Assembly: GCA_015847255.1 (NCBI GenBank)
Contig: JADLZK010007350.1
Coordinates: 682,001-746,000 of the forward strand
Reading direction: 5' to 3'
Source: Hyparrhenia diplandra
Lineage: Eukaryota > Streptophyta > Magnoliopsida > Poales > Poaceae
DNA: 64,000 nt
The notes beneath the pieces were generated by a model. It searched no databases. It saw nothing but the letters and a program-made list of their open reading frames with translations, and had not been told where the DNA came from. Below are positions 52,746-63,509 of this stretch, one piece after another. The first letter of the stretch is position 1. Each line of letters starts with the position of its first letter. The position numbers and the translations under genes are program-made.

Positions 52746-54938
52746 TCACACTTTGTCTTGCTGTTCTAACTCGGTCTGAACTGGTTTTGCCGAATCAGCA
52801 GCAGCAGCAGCTTCCACTTTCTTGCCCCACAGCACAAGGTAGAGTCCGAGAATAACAAGCATTGATCCTAGCAAGCTGTAACATGAAAACAGAGCAACAG
52901 TTAGGTAGGGTGAATGTTCAGCGAGGAATGAAGTTTGGGAGCAGATCGATGAGATGAGCAGCATTGTATTGTGATTGTGACCCTCACCTTCCAAGGTAGA
53001 GAGGTTCATGGAGGATGGAGAGATCGATGCCGACGACGAAGATCTGAGCGAGCGGGCTGAAGGCGGCAGTGAAGACAGGGCCTCTCTTCTCCACGCAATA
53101 TGTGAGCAGAAGGTACCCAAGGCCAGATGCCACTATACCCTGCATCACAAACATGCATTCTTCTGCATCAACAATGCTGCCACAACAGTGACAATGTGTC
53201 TGCACTATGCAGTCTGCAAGAGAAGAAATTATCTTACACAGAAGACCACCGTGGCGATCTCTACGGTTCCCCTGAGAGCCCACATGGCAAGGCTCCTCCT
53301 CTGGATCGTCAGGGCGAGTGCTCCGGACTGGACGAAGCTGAAGAGCGACATGAACGCCGTCACCGAGTACGTAGCCGGGTACTTCCGGGTGATCTTCCGC
53401 TGCAGGAGCAGCCACAGCGCGAAGCCGACGACGTTGGCGAGCATGGAGACGGAGCCCAGCACCCACCGGACCGTGCCGTGCTCGCCGGCTTGCCTGTCGG
53501 AGGAGGATGGAGCCATGCCCATGGAAGACAGTGTGGTGGTGTGGGTCAACGCTGAACCCTTGTAGAAGGTGAGCATCATTGCGCCGCCGAGAGAGATGAG
53601 TGTCCCTGAGATCTTGGCGCTCCCTGACCTGCTCCTCAGCTCCAGTGCTTCAAATCTGAAAGATAAAAGTTGAATATTGTGAGCCAGCCTATAAGTCATT
53701 AAGTGGGTCCTACATGATATATAGCAGTTAACATATATAAAGCGCTTACGTATTTAGCAGTTCACATACTAGTAAGACACAAGGTGATCCTACATGATCA
53801 ACCCCGGCCTTAGTTGTAGCATGTGCTTAATTTGGTGGTCATTTTAAAATCAGCTAACTTTCTCTGTGCGAACAAACTTTGAAGTTTCTTTTATTTGTGG
53901 AAACCAGCCACTCGCCCGTGTTGCATTAAGGGAAGTGGGAAAGTTTTTACAACCCTTTTTGCCCCCGTAGCGAGTAGCCCGGGGGCGCACAAGGCTAAAC
54001 ACACTTACAAAGTTGAAGTTTCAGCATGTGTTTTGGTTAGTGTGGGGCCCATTTTAAAATCAGCTAACTTTCTCTGTGGGAACACAGTTCAAGTTTCCTT
54101 TTTAGGTGCTTTATTTAGGATGTACTACTAATTGATCTGAATGTAAGGTGCCATAGCAGTGATTGCACTATATCCATTTCTTCTTCTTTCCTTATCAGTA
54201 GCAGTGATAGCACTCTACTACTTTTGTAAAACTTTTTATGCCATCCAGTTTTATAACCCAAATAGATACTGCAAATTTACGGTAGAAATTTTGAAAAATA
54301 AAAAAGAAAAAGGGAAAACTTTTTCAAGCTACTGGAAGAAGAAGATGAGCTTGTACCTGAAGGCAAGTGATATCAGAAAAGTAACCGCTGGAAGCATATT
54401 TCCGAAAGTTGCAGCAAATGTTGCTGTCGTGTAATCCAATCCGACAAACAGTGTGTACTGAAGCAGCACCGGCCTGCAGCAGGCAACAAGTGAACCATTT
54501 ACATATATTAGTAGTCGACTAGGAACAATCAAGAACAACCAACTGAATCGTTAATAGATAGATGTGTGTACGTGTTTACCCAAGAAATCCACTGATGAAC
54601 ATGTACACAAAGATTTCGGCAGTGAATTTTGGTCTCATCTTCCTGAAGAAAACAAAAAAAAATGCATGAACGACCATCTATTATACTGTTCATATTTCCC
54701 CTTAATTTGCATGCTTGACGCCACACACCAGCACAGCATTCACCTACCTTTCCTTGAAGTAGGCAATGGGGCCAAGGAACAGGGTGGCCAGCATCTGCCG
54801 GAAAGTGATGAGGACCAGCCTATTCATGCCCTGGCTCAGTGCCTGCTTCACCAGAGCCGTCATGACGGCGATCACAACGTTGGTGGCCACCATTGCCGCC
54901 GTCGGCGCCCACTGTTCCATGCATCCGGCACTCCACAT
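52746..54938 (-). CDS. WAT1-related (nodulin MtN21/EamA-type) transporter, six exons
   Basis: Exons (minus): 54,938-54,748, 54,642-54,580, 54,473-54,357, 53,655-53,238, 53,139-52,988 and 52,875-52,746. All have GT-AG borders and add up to 1,071 bp, 356 residues; an alternative start at 54,920 gives 350. Order of segments: TM1 with AAMVATNVVIAVMTALVKQA, MNRLVLITFRQMLATLFLGP, KMRPKFTAEIF, YTLFVGLDYTTATFAATFGN, the EamA half with GTLISLGGAMMLTFYKGS, WVLGSVSMLANVVGFALWLL, then GLGYLLLTYCVEKRGPVFTA and LGSMLVILGLYLVLWGKK, with a soluble acidic tail. About ten membrane spans form two EamA repeats, normal for the family. Members export auxin, amino acids or other small metabolites from vacuole or plasma membrane; the substrate is unknown here. 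All frames are clean, in contrast to the truncated copy at 56,436-58,444. Confidence 0.92.
53815..54110. repeat. Direct repeat in intron 3 of the WAT1 gene
   Basis: CATTTTAAAATCAGCTAACT with following TTCTCTGTG occurs at about 53,839 and 54,050, about 210 bp apart, with GC-rich text (GAGTAGCCCGGGGGCGCAC) between. It could be a short duplicated insert or the ends of a small element. Confidence 0.5.
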
Positions 54939-56435
54939 CTCAATCCAAGCAGCAGCAACTAACCAGCTGCAGATAGATCCCTAGCTGGCTGTTCTCGACC
55001 CTGAGCTAGCTTTGATCTGACGATGGCTCTGGCTTTGTGTGATGAGCAGCCTGTGGTCTGGTTCTGTCATGGCTTTATAGTGGTGCTACCTGCATGCTGG
55101 TACGGTCTGATGATGTTTCCAATGGCATCTGAAAGGATGTGTTCCCTATCGACCTCGTTTCGTTTTCCTAACACGTGATCATGCTCTAGTAGCTTGAGTG
55201 TTGTGACTAGCAGGGTACGGTGTTGCATTGGGTATAGGACAAAGCACTTAGCAACCATTGGCTTACATTATTTGCTTTGCTGACCTGGGAATATTATATC
55301 TGCAATCTGGACATGTTTGATCGATGAGGAAATTGTGCAGCCAAGTGAACGGAATACCCTGCAGCTCTCTTTAGGTAGTGCAGTGTAGTGGATCGAACAT
55401 TTAAAAGCTCATCATCTTTTTTTATCAGTTTCGGCAAGCAGCAGCAGGTTGGTTGGTTGTGACCTGACCCGTGATGCATTGGATTATTAGATGTCCTGCT
55501 CCTTCATGCGTCAATCGCTTCTACTGTAGGGGCATTGATTCTAGCTGTTTGAACGCTACTCCATTTAGCTAGCTAGGGCCTATTTAAGAACATGCATCAT
55601 GTAGGCTAAGAGATAAAAACATGCATCTTTTTCCAAGAGAAAGGTCTAAAATCCAATGCCCACTGTCTCTGCTTTCATTAGCACACGTTGCTTTAGGTCC
55701 ACATCAAATCTGGAGCATCGATTCTCCTTCTCGCTCGCCGCCCTCATAGGAGAGTGGCGAATTAGTCTGGGGTACAAGACAAGCGCCATGTGTGCATCAA
55801 GAACATTTTCTCTCTTTTTATTCCTCCCACCCAATGCAACATTCCGTGTTCAATGTGACAGAAAAAGACATTCTGACGTGTCGAAATAGGAGGGACATCT
55901 GCTCCCGGCCCCTTCTCTAAGATCCTTGGACTGAATGAACTTTGGACACAGACTGCATGACATGGTAACTTTCCATGCATGGTTAGGCACACTAGAAAAT
56001 TAGGTTAGGCTAAGCAAAACACATGCTAGATTACAGCTATACAAGTAGGTTTCTTTTTAGAGAGGATACAACAGAGATATATATACTGACTTGGCAACAA
56101 GGAAATCGCCGGCTCAAACAAGCGCCAAGAACTAGGTTGTGCTTAGGCAAACACAATTGTGCGACTGGGGTCCAAAAGACTACTAAATCGCGGTAAAGAA
56201 ATTAAAAACAAAAACTATATACACTGTTAGCAGAAATATTAATTAGACGCATATATCGTTCTTAGTACAGTAGTAATCTAGGAGTAATAGGAAATCGTGC
56301 AAGCGGGAAATTATTATATTAAGTATATATGTCAAAGTATCGATCGCAGTCCAAAGAACTGTATCTTTAATTTTGTGCCTCTCATCCTGGTTTGTTTTGA
56401 AAAAAAAAAAATATATAAGAGTGGTCCGGTGGTCC
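54939..56435. other. Intergenic between the two WAT1 copies
   Basis: Contains the promoter of the intact WAT1 gene; GGCTTTATAGTGG at about 55,069 suggests a minus-strand CTATAAAG TATA box some 130 bp upstream of the start. No other gene recognised. Confidence 0.4.
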
Positions 56436-56591
56436 TCATGAACTGACTTGCTTCTCCTTGTCCTCCTCCTGCTGCTCCTCTTCCTTGGCAGCAGCAGTAG
56501 CAGCTGATGATGATGATGCTTGTGAGGCATCCCTCTTCTTTCCCCACAGCAGAATATAGAGGCCCAGAATCAAGAGTATGGATCCCAGAAC

Positions 56592-57068
56592 CTTAGAAGC
56601 CAGGGAACGGGAACATGGCCACGTTCCCCGTCCCGGAACGACGTTCCAATTCGCGGGTACGGGAACAATGTGGAACGCCGTTCCCAATCACGATGGAGCG
56701 CCCCGGATCACGATCAATCCGAGGAACACATAGAGTCCCAAATATGGACGGAACGATGAGCTGTTGAAGCGCCTCGCAACCGTCATCAAGTGTCTTAAAC
56801 ACTAAGCTTGAGATCTATCCATCTGCCGATAAGAGAGAACAGGGGCAATAGGCTTAAGCGGAGCCATTTAGAGCATCTCGTGTTGCATTTTGGGAACGTT
56901 CCGAACGCGTTCCGGGAACACGTTCCATCTAGATTAGGTACGCGTTCCATTTGAATTTGGTACAAGCTAAAGATGTATACCCTCTTCGTTCCATAGTTTT
57001 AAAAATGTCGCACCACGCACCACGTTCCCCGCACCACGTTCCTCACGTTCGGGAACCTGGCTTCTAAG
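56592..57068. mobile_element. hAT-like non-autonomous element (477 bp) in WAT1 exon
   Basis: Perfect 13-bp terminal inverted repeats CTTAGAAGCCAGG / CCTGGCTTCTAAG, and the perfect 8-bp duplicate CCCAGAAC at 56,584-56,591 and 57,069-57,076. The interior is rich in GGGAACG/CGTTCCC motifs repeated in both directions near the ends, as in hAT subterminal regions. No transposase. Confidence 0.85.
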
Positions 57069-57483
57069 CCCAGAACACTGCATGGATAACAACAAAATAA
57101 AAAAGTGACGCAATTTGGTCCATCCATTGCAATTCCACAGACCCAGCTACCTAGCTGCATGCCATTGCCATCACTTCAACGCGATGTATATATGTAGGTC
57201 TTTGCAGAGCTAGCTATAGTATGGATACTCCAGCTTTTTTAAAAATAAAATAAAAACTTGCTAGAGGCCAGCCAACAGCTTCAAAAAATCTTCAGCTGAT
57301 GATGATGATGCTGATGAGTACTATATGGTAATAAAGCAGCAGATATATAGTAGCTTATTACCTTCCAAGATAGAGATTCTCATGGAGAAAGAAGAAGTCG
57401 ATCATGGCAACCATGATCTGGATGACAGGGATGAAGGCTGACGTGAACACCGGCCCTCTCTTCTCCACGCACCACGTCATCAG

Positions 57484-58424
57484 TGTTAGAATTTATATAT
57501 GAATAAGTTTTTCTAAAATTCATATGAAGAAAATTCGATAAATCTCAAAGGCTCAATATTTATGTTCCCTAATAGGCTTTATTTATTGTTTTAGCCCATG
57601 AGCAAAGGTGGGAAGTGCAATATCAATTAATACCATATTGCTAGTTGATATGGAGGTAGTGAGTTTTCCTCCCTATATATTTGTACCAAGCCTCCCGAGA
57701 ATAGACAACAACATAATAACTACGATTGAGAGTTTCAATTAGAAAATCCTAAAGTAGTAAAATAGTATTTTTCCTCTTCTCGCTGCTACGCCGTTGCCGC
57801 CAATCTCTAGCCCGATCGTTCGCGTGCACCAGCGACCGGGCGAGCAGGTCTCCAGAACCGTCGTCTTTGCGATCCCCGCACCGTGAGAAGGCGAATAAGG
57901 TTTTTGGGAAGCGCTATTCGCGAGGACAAGCCCCGATTTACCGCCACGGCCCTTCCGGAAGGACACGCGGAGGATCGTCCCCCGCCGTCTTCATCGACAA
58001 CTTCTTCGACTTCTTCTTCAGAAACGCCGATCGACGGCTGGCCGACAAATGAAAGCTGGAGGACCTCGCATCGCTTTTGGGAACCTCTCCATTACGTTGT
58101 CCTCAACGTCGGTCGGTATTCTCAAGATCCAATCTTCATGTTAATCATGTTCAATCTATCCAATCTATACACTGTTGCTATGATCATGCTATGCTATCTA
58201 TCCAATCTATCGGTGTGCTAGTTGTGCTTACACATGTTGCTATGATCATGCTATGCTATTTGTTGTTGAATCATGTTATGATCTATGATATGCGTTTATG
58301 CTATGCTATGATCGGTGTTATGCGTTTATGCTATGTTAGTATGATTGACATGCTTTATCTAGTAGATCTATTTATCATGATTTATTTTATGGAATTAGTC
58401 TGAAAATTGCCTAATATTTCAACA
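57484..58424 (+). mobile_element. Solo LTR or LTR fragment (about 941 bp)
   Basis: Begins TGTTAGAATTTATATATG, has a TATA-like CCTATATATTTG at about 57,672, a GC-rich leader, TGCTATGATCATGCTATGC-type short repeats at 58,180-58,340, and ends ...ATATTTCAACA. WAT1 exon 5 text lies on both sides, so the borders are well set. The expected 5-bp duplicate is imperfect (ATCAG left, ATCCAG right). Copia-type by its start and U5 text (inference). Confidence 0.65.
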
Positions 58425-58618
58425 ATCCAGAACCCATCACTCCCCTGAATGAAACATAAACATGCATGCATCATATATGTGCTTGAAATGTAAATTTTGA
58501 TTTGCAAGTTGTAATCAAAGAACAGATCGATACATGAAACAACATCATAGTTTGTCTCCGTTACAATACTATTAATTTTTCAAATAATTTGGACAAAGTA
58601 ACACTATGCATCCATCAT

Positions 58619-58674
58619 AACCATGAACGTCTCTCATTGAGTCACATGACTCTATGTGAGACATGTTTATGGTT
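58619..58674. repeat. Imperfect palindrome (fold-back)
   Basis: AACCATGAACGTCTCTCATT...GAGTCA is followed at once by its near-complement TGACTCTATGTGAGACATGT...GGTT, giving a stem of about 26 bp with few mismatches and almost no loop. Confidence 0.6.
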
Positions 58675-59184
58675 GTGAAGAATGTGTATCACCACATTCT
58701 CACATGACTATATTATATGTTTATCAATATATACAAAACAGATTTTATAAACCGCAAAAAAAAGACAAGAAATAAAGCACACAAAAGGAATAATAAAAAA
58801 ATGTTGGTAAAACAAAAAAAGAATGGCTCCATCCGGATTTAACTTGGGCGTGCCTTACCATTGCAGTATTGAAGTGTGCTTGTTAGGTTTCGAGAGCTAC
58901 CATATTTGATTTGAGTATTTTCTCCATAAGTACGACGTTTTGGCGCACCGGCTGGTTTGCGAAAACAAAGCCGCAATGCGCTCACGGCCATCGTGGATGT
59001 GGCTATATGTTATTTTCAAGAGCTTATTTATGATATGATGACACGTAGCTTGTGTATACGCATGCTTGTATTTGGGCCACAACATTTCACACGTCTAGAC
59101 TAGACCAGCCCAGCCCAAATGCCACAACCCTTGCCGGCCCACATTCGCTCTCATCCAGCTTGTGGTTTCCATCCAACCGCACTC

Positions 59185-59238
59185 ACATGACACTTATGTT
59201 ATGCTCAAAAAAAAAAAAAAAAACATGACACTTATGTT
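59185..59238. mobile_element. Minimal retroposon scar (ATGCTC + A16) with 16-bp duplicate
   Basis: ACATGACACTTATGTT occurs perfectly at 59,185-59,200 and 59,223-59,238. The 22 nt between are ATGCTC and a run of A. This is the pattern of a LINE-mediated insertion truncated to little more than its tail. Confidence 0.72.
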
Positions 59239-60691
59239 TTCTGAACATGCTCGATCACTCCATCTCCTCTTCAACTACGGATACAAAGATCCAAATCTGC
59301 AGAATCATGTTGGCCGAGTGCCTTCCTGACGAAGGCCAGCTCTACTGTACAGTACTATACTATATAGATGCATGCTACACATGAGCATGATCTATCCTAG
59401 TTCTGAACTAAAAAGGTCAGAGGGTCCAGCGTCCAGCCCGGGTTTAACGAGCTCCAACTCAAAGCCATCCTACATCTCAAGCCATTTCCAGCCCAAGGCA
59501 ACACAGTGAGCCTTGCTCCACCATCACCCATCCATGATCCGGTTAGCTTCTGCAAAGACACCACGACGCCTAGCCGATCTGGTTCCTACAGCCTTCTTGT
59601 TGACAGCAGTCGTGCGTCCATCCATCTCAGGCCTCTTCAGCGGCCGCGTGCTCCTCCTCCGCTCCTTGGTCTTGTGGTCAGTCCCAAGCTTCGCCTCGTT
59701 GTCACCGCTCCTCACTCCCACATTGGCTGCACCTGCACGAACCAAAAGTTTCGCGAATTGTCACACATTGTACTGCAATAACGTTGCTCAGCCTCAGATT
59801 AGGAATAACTCTAGATTACAACTACAGTAATGCATACAATGCTTCTTTTTTCAGAAACTCTGTCTACATGCCATTAGTGAGATGACAATGAATGGACCGC
59901 ATCATTGCACATCAACTTGGAGCTTGAGAGCATGCTTACCGCCTAGATGGTCGCAAGGCCAACTTGCTGCTCCTGCATGTGCTGGCACACCAAACTCCTC
60001 TCCGGTTGAAGTGGCTCTGGTTCAGGAAGTTGTTGCTCGCCTTCCGGTCTGCCTCAAGGGTGGCCCACTTTGCTACTTTTCCCCCTTTCCATTTCCAATC
60101 CATTGATGATATTTTCTTTTGCTTCTCAAACTTGCTCTCGGTGATATCCAGCATGGTGGCCTGGGTCGTCCTTGCGACATAGAGCCTCCTTTGGTACAGC
60201 AGCAAAAGATTATCGGTAAGTTTCACTGAATGATGATTTAGGCACTGAATGTGCTGCTCCAAAAGGAAAAGCTAAAGCAGTCATCCACACAGTTCGCATC
60301 ATATTAATCTGCATTTATTTTCATGCATTACTTAGATAAAATATGTTAGTCAACATCAAGTTAAATTTCTAGTGACTACCATGTATTGTATCTGTTAGTC
60401 AACATGAAGTTAGTTCCTAGTGACTACCATGCATTGTAATCTGTTAGTCAACTTGCAATGTAAATGCACCACAAATAAACATGAGCTGTACATTGCATTT
60501 CTCCCTCCATATTCCACAGACCTCGCCAAGACTCTTTGTCTATTCCTATATACACTTCTTTCTTGTGTACTCTTCCTGCCCTTTGTATGTACCTTTTTTC
60601 TGCATTTCCTCCTATAAACATGTCAGATCAGTCTGACGATTCCATAGACCCAGCCGAACTTTACACTCTAGGAGACTCTGTTGAGCCATAA
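59239..60691. other. Unassigned stretch with unrecognised open frames
   Basis: Minus-strand frames at 59,524-59,745 (basic, KLGTDHKTKERRRSTRPLKR) and 59,936-60,262 (LLLYQRRLYVARTTQATMLD, then ITESKFEKQKKISSMDWKWK) could be exons of an unrecognised gene, but I see no family or clear splice chain. A direct repeat CTAGTGACTACCATG lies at about 60,370 and 60,418. Confidence 0.3.
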
Positions 60692-60814
60692 ATCATGAAA
60701 GCTTGTGTTATTATCCACAACATGATTCTGGAAGATGAGGGAATCGCAATGGCTGAACGTCTTGCACTGCCAGGAAAAAAAAGAAAGAACATAGCCACCT
60801 CTTATAGGAATTAG
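60692..60814 (+). pseudogene. PIF/Harbinger-type transposase C-terminal tail
   Basis: Reads IMKACVIIHNMILEDEGIAM then AERLALPGKKRKNIATSYRN and a stop. The segment I-M-x-x-C-V-I-x-H-N-M-I-x-E-D-E is the conserved end of the plant DDE transposase domain of PIF/Harbinger-related proteins (Plant_tran/DDE_Tnp_4 type), containing the last part of the nuclease fold. The rest of the gene was not found, so this is a remnant. Confidence 0.65.
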
Positions 60815-62756
60815 GAACTATTGATCTAGCTCTTTCTTAAAACCAAAAGAGATTAGGTCCTACTCTAACTGTTTTTAGCTTGCTTTCATAGATGCATGGA
60901 TGTGTGCACTTCTTTTTCACACACAATTAGGACCAGGAACTATCCATTATGACCTAGAGTGGATTAATCTAAGAATACTTGTGATACTAAAATAGTAAAT
61001 GGCTTCTTTTCCCACATAATTACCACTTCTGCTGTACAGAGACGATGCACGCAAATCACCTTGAAAATTTGATTTTCTACAGCAAACTACTGTGTATGGG
61101 CCGTCACCTCAGATCCTACCTATCTGTAGCCAATGCCCAGACTAATACACCTACACAGTTCCAACCAAAATTAAGACATGATAATACACAGATCACTCAC
61201 TATTCATCATTCTGTGATACCATTTTCTCAAGTGAAATCATTTCATCCGCAATATATGTGCTAATGGTAAAAAAAATAATCTAATACATGATGTCAATTA
61301 GCTCACCTTCCTTCTTAAATGAGACCAAATGTGCCATGACTGCAGGAGATGACTCTCGATCAAAGTGGTACATAATGAGGAAAAAACACCAAGTGATACC
61401 TGTCAACAAATTAAGCAAAAAAATGATTGTGATGACTAAAGTAAATAAAGGTAGACTGAAACTTGCCTGCACACCATCAGAACCAAAACACATCAAGAAC
61501 CCGAAAGTAAAATTATTAGGCAAAATCCACATGACCCAACAAATTATCAGCTGGTAAGGGCAGGTATCACGTGCCTGGCAACAAAAAAATAATGCAGAAG
61601 CACAATCTAGCTAAACAAACAATGCTGCAAAAGCACAATCTAGCTATTGGCAATCAACATAAACAAATGGCGGCTTGTTCAAAAAAATGTTAGCCATTGA
61701 GGCCTGCTGAGCTGTATATGAGATTCTATCATAAGGAACGCTAAAAGGATGGAAATCAAATCAACAAAATACAGTTTCAGCATTATAACAATCACAGTCC
61801 ATATTCAACTACTTTGGGAATTATATTTTAGACTACTTACCGTAAGGAAATAACAATTTAGTTACTAATCGACCAAAATTCAAAAGCAAAGACTCCAGCA
61901 TTTGAATACCAACAGCCAACTGAATCAGTTGAAAAAAAAAAAAAAAAAAGAAAGCAACCTGATTCATATCTGAATAACAAAAACGTTGATTACTAACCCA
62001 GCAAACTGTTAAAGCTCAAGAAAGAAACATGGCAAATAAATCTCTACAGTGACACTAACTATGAATGTTTAAATTTCCTACTCTGTTCACATCTCAGCCT
62101 GGTCCAATCAACTTGATCATAATAAAATTCCAATGAGATAGCAATGAAGGGTTCTTTTTCTTTCACATATTTGGATGAATGATAAAAAAATTTTGAATTC
62201 ATAATGAGTTGTCGAACTGATGTTTAATTCCCGTGTAATTCGTAGTAGGGCAGCCGAAAGACATTTGTTTTTCTTTCACATATTCAGATGAATGATAGAA
62301 AACTCTGCCGTGAGTTCTTGAACTGATGTTTAGGATGATTTAGAGAGGACTAGCTATGACCAAAGTAAATGAAAATAACTAGCTTTAATGAATCATATAG
62401 AATCTAAAAAAGGGGTAATAAAGCAGCGTGATTTAGATATTAAATAAGCAATTCTCACAACTAACAGTCTATCACCAGGCACAATTTGTCCAAGAATGCC
62501 AATTGTCACAAAATTATAACTCCAAAGCACTGTTAAAGAGGGGTGGGGGAATACATTTCATAGTTGAGAATGGTTGCATGTCCCCTTCAATTCCACCTTT
62601 TGTTATGCTAGATATTTGTGGTAGAGATGTATCCAACCTTACAAGGTTGGACCTATACATAAATCTCTAGATGGTAATCATGCACAGTAGTAGGTTCTAG
62701 GGCAGTTAATGTCCAAGAAGGATGTTGATATCCTACTAATACTATGTATAAACTGA
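60815..62756. other. Intergenic, AT-rich, no gene recognised
   Basis: Several short direct repeats (TTTCACATATTYRGATGAATGATA at about 62,163 and 62,275; AAGCACAATCTAGCTA at about 61,597 and 61,633) and an A-run at about 61,930-61,949. Open frames here lack family features. Confidence 0.35.
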
Positions 62757-63509
62757 CTAGGAGTAGATTGGTGGGAGGTCGTTGAATATGAAATCATCTA
62801 TAGGTTGCTGGGCAGGGGCGGCAGCGGCGGCCATCCCCTGCTGCTGCTGCTGGGCCTGGATGTCCTGGCGTAGTAGACGAATCCCGTCCGCGATCCCTTG
62901 TAGGGCTTGGAGGATGGCACCGATTTGGTCTTCGATCTTGACCACCACCGCCTGGAGCTCCTGGACAGCCCGTAGCTTCTGGTCGCCTTCTTCGCCGGTG
63001 AGCACCCGCCGCAGGCGTTTCGCCGGGCGGGACGTGCTGCCGACGTCGTCACCCCCGGCGAATTCTCTGCAATCGATGTACGGCATAGTTTCGACCATGG
63101 CGTGATGGAACTGGTACTTATCACCTGGGCGTTTCCTTTTTATGTAGGATTTCATTGCCGCGTACCGGGAACGGCATGCTTCGGGTGATTTGGTGTAGCC
63201 TCTGATGTGTAAATCCCTGGAAAAGAGGCAATCTAAGAAATATGAGCTGAAGAATTCATTCAAGGAAAGGGGGGGAAGGTTGTGAGACTCTTCAGTACCT
63301 TGATTGCTCTTCCCAGAAGGGTCTGCCGCCGAGGGGATGTTAATCCCGCTGCTGTAGCCAATTTGGTCTTGCGGAGGAGGCCATCGAGGAGCTCTTTTGT
63401 AGCGGTCGCCTGCCACCCGGAGGTCATGTTGGCGCTGGCGTTTGCGTTCTTCTTCTTCATCATCTTCGCGGGACCGGGACCGGCGGCGGCGAGGGGTGGA
63501 GTGGATCAT
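62757..63509 (-). CDS. Unrecognised nuclear-type protein (basic N-terminus, Gln-rich coiled C-terminus)
   Basis: The first in-frame ATG is 63,509 (MIHSTPRRRRSRSREDDEEE), giving 250 residues to the stop at 62,757. The frame stays open upstream to about 63,704 but without an ATG. Visible parts are an Arg/Ser then Glu-rich stretch that could be a nuclear localisation signal, LPPLSLNEFFSSYFLDCLFS, then GYTKSPEACRSRYAAMKSYI and KRKRPGDKYQFHHAMVETMP. The last two loosely resemble the end of a Myb/SANT-like or trihelix-type DNA-binding domain. They are followed by AKRLRRVLTGEE, a likely coiled coil (LRAVQELQAVVVKIEDQIGA) and a Q-rich run. I do not recognise the family. It may be a host gene or a protein of a domesticated or resident transposon. 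Confidence 0.5.
   Translation of the reverse strand: MIHSTPRRRRSRSREDDEEEERKRQRQHDLRVAGDRYKRAPRWPPPQDQIGYSSGINIPSAADPSGKSNQGTEESHNLPPLSLNEFFSSYFLDCLFSRDLHIRGYTKSPEACRSRYAAMKSYIKRKRPGDKYQFHHAMVETMPYIDCREFAGGDDVGSTSRPAKRLRRVLTGEEGDQKLRAVQELQAVVVKIEDQIGAILQALQGIADGIRLLRQDIQAQQQQQGMAAAAAPAQQPIDDFIFNDLPPIYS

Larger units (their letters stand above)
56436..58444 (-). pseudogene. Truncated second WAT1-related gene, broken by two insertions
   Basis: Only the last two exons remain. Exon 6 (about 57,077-57,069 then 56,591-56,436) encodes VLGSILLILGLYILLWGKKR and an acidic Glu/Gln-rich tail; a hAT-like element sits within its first bases. Exon 5 is split: LMTWCVEKRGPVFTSAFIPV then IQIMVAMIDFFFLHENLYLG at 57,483-57,362, and its start (GVMGSG) at 58,444-58,425. 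A 941-bp LTR lies between, and a few codons appear lost. Exons 1-4 are not found upstream. It is a tandem, same-strand partial duplicate of the gene at 52,746-54,938, but the protein text differs enough that the duplication is old or came from another family member. Confidence 0.8.

Noticed and set aside
55646..55992. Minus-strand open frames upstream of the second WAT1 copy
   Set aside because: No family features and no conserved exon text.
63217..63298. Candidate 82-nt intron (AAG|GTACTG ... TTTTCCAG|GG) in the 62,757-63,509 gene
   Set aside because: Removing it shifts the frame, and the unspliced frame is open through it.
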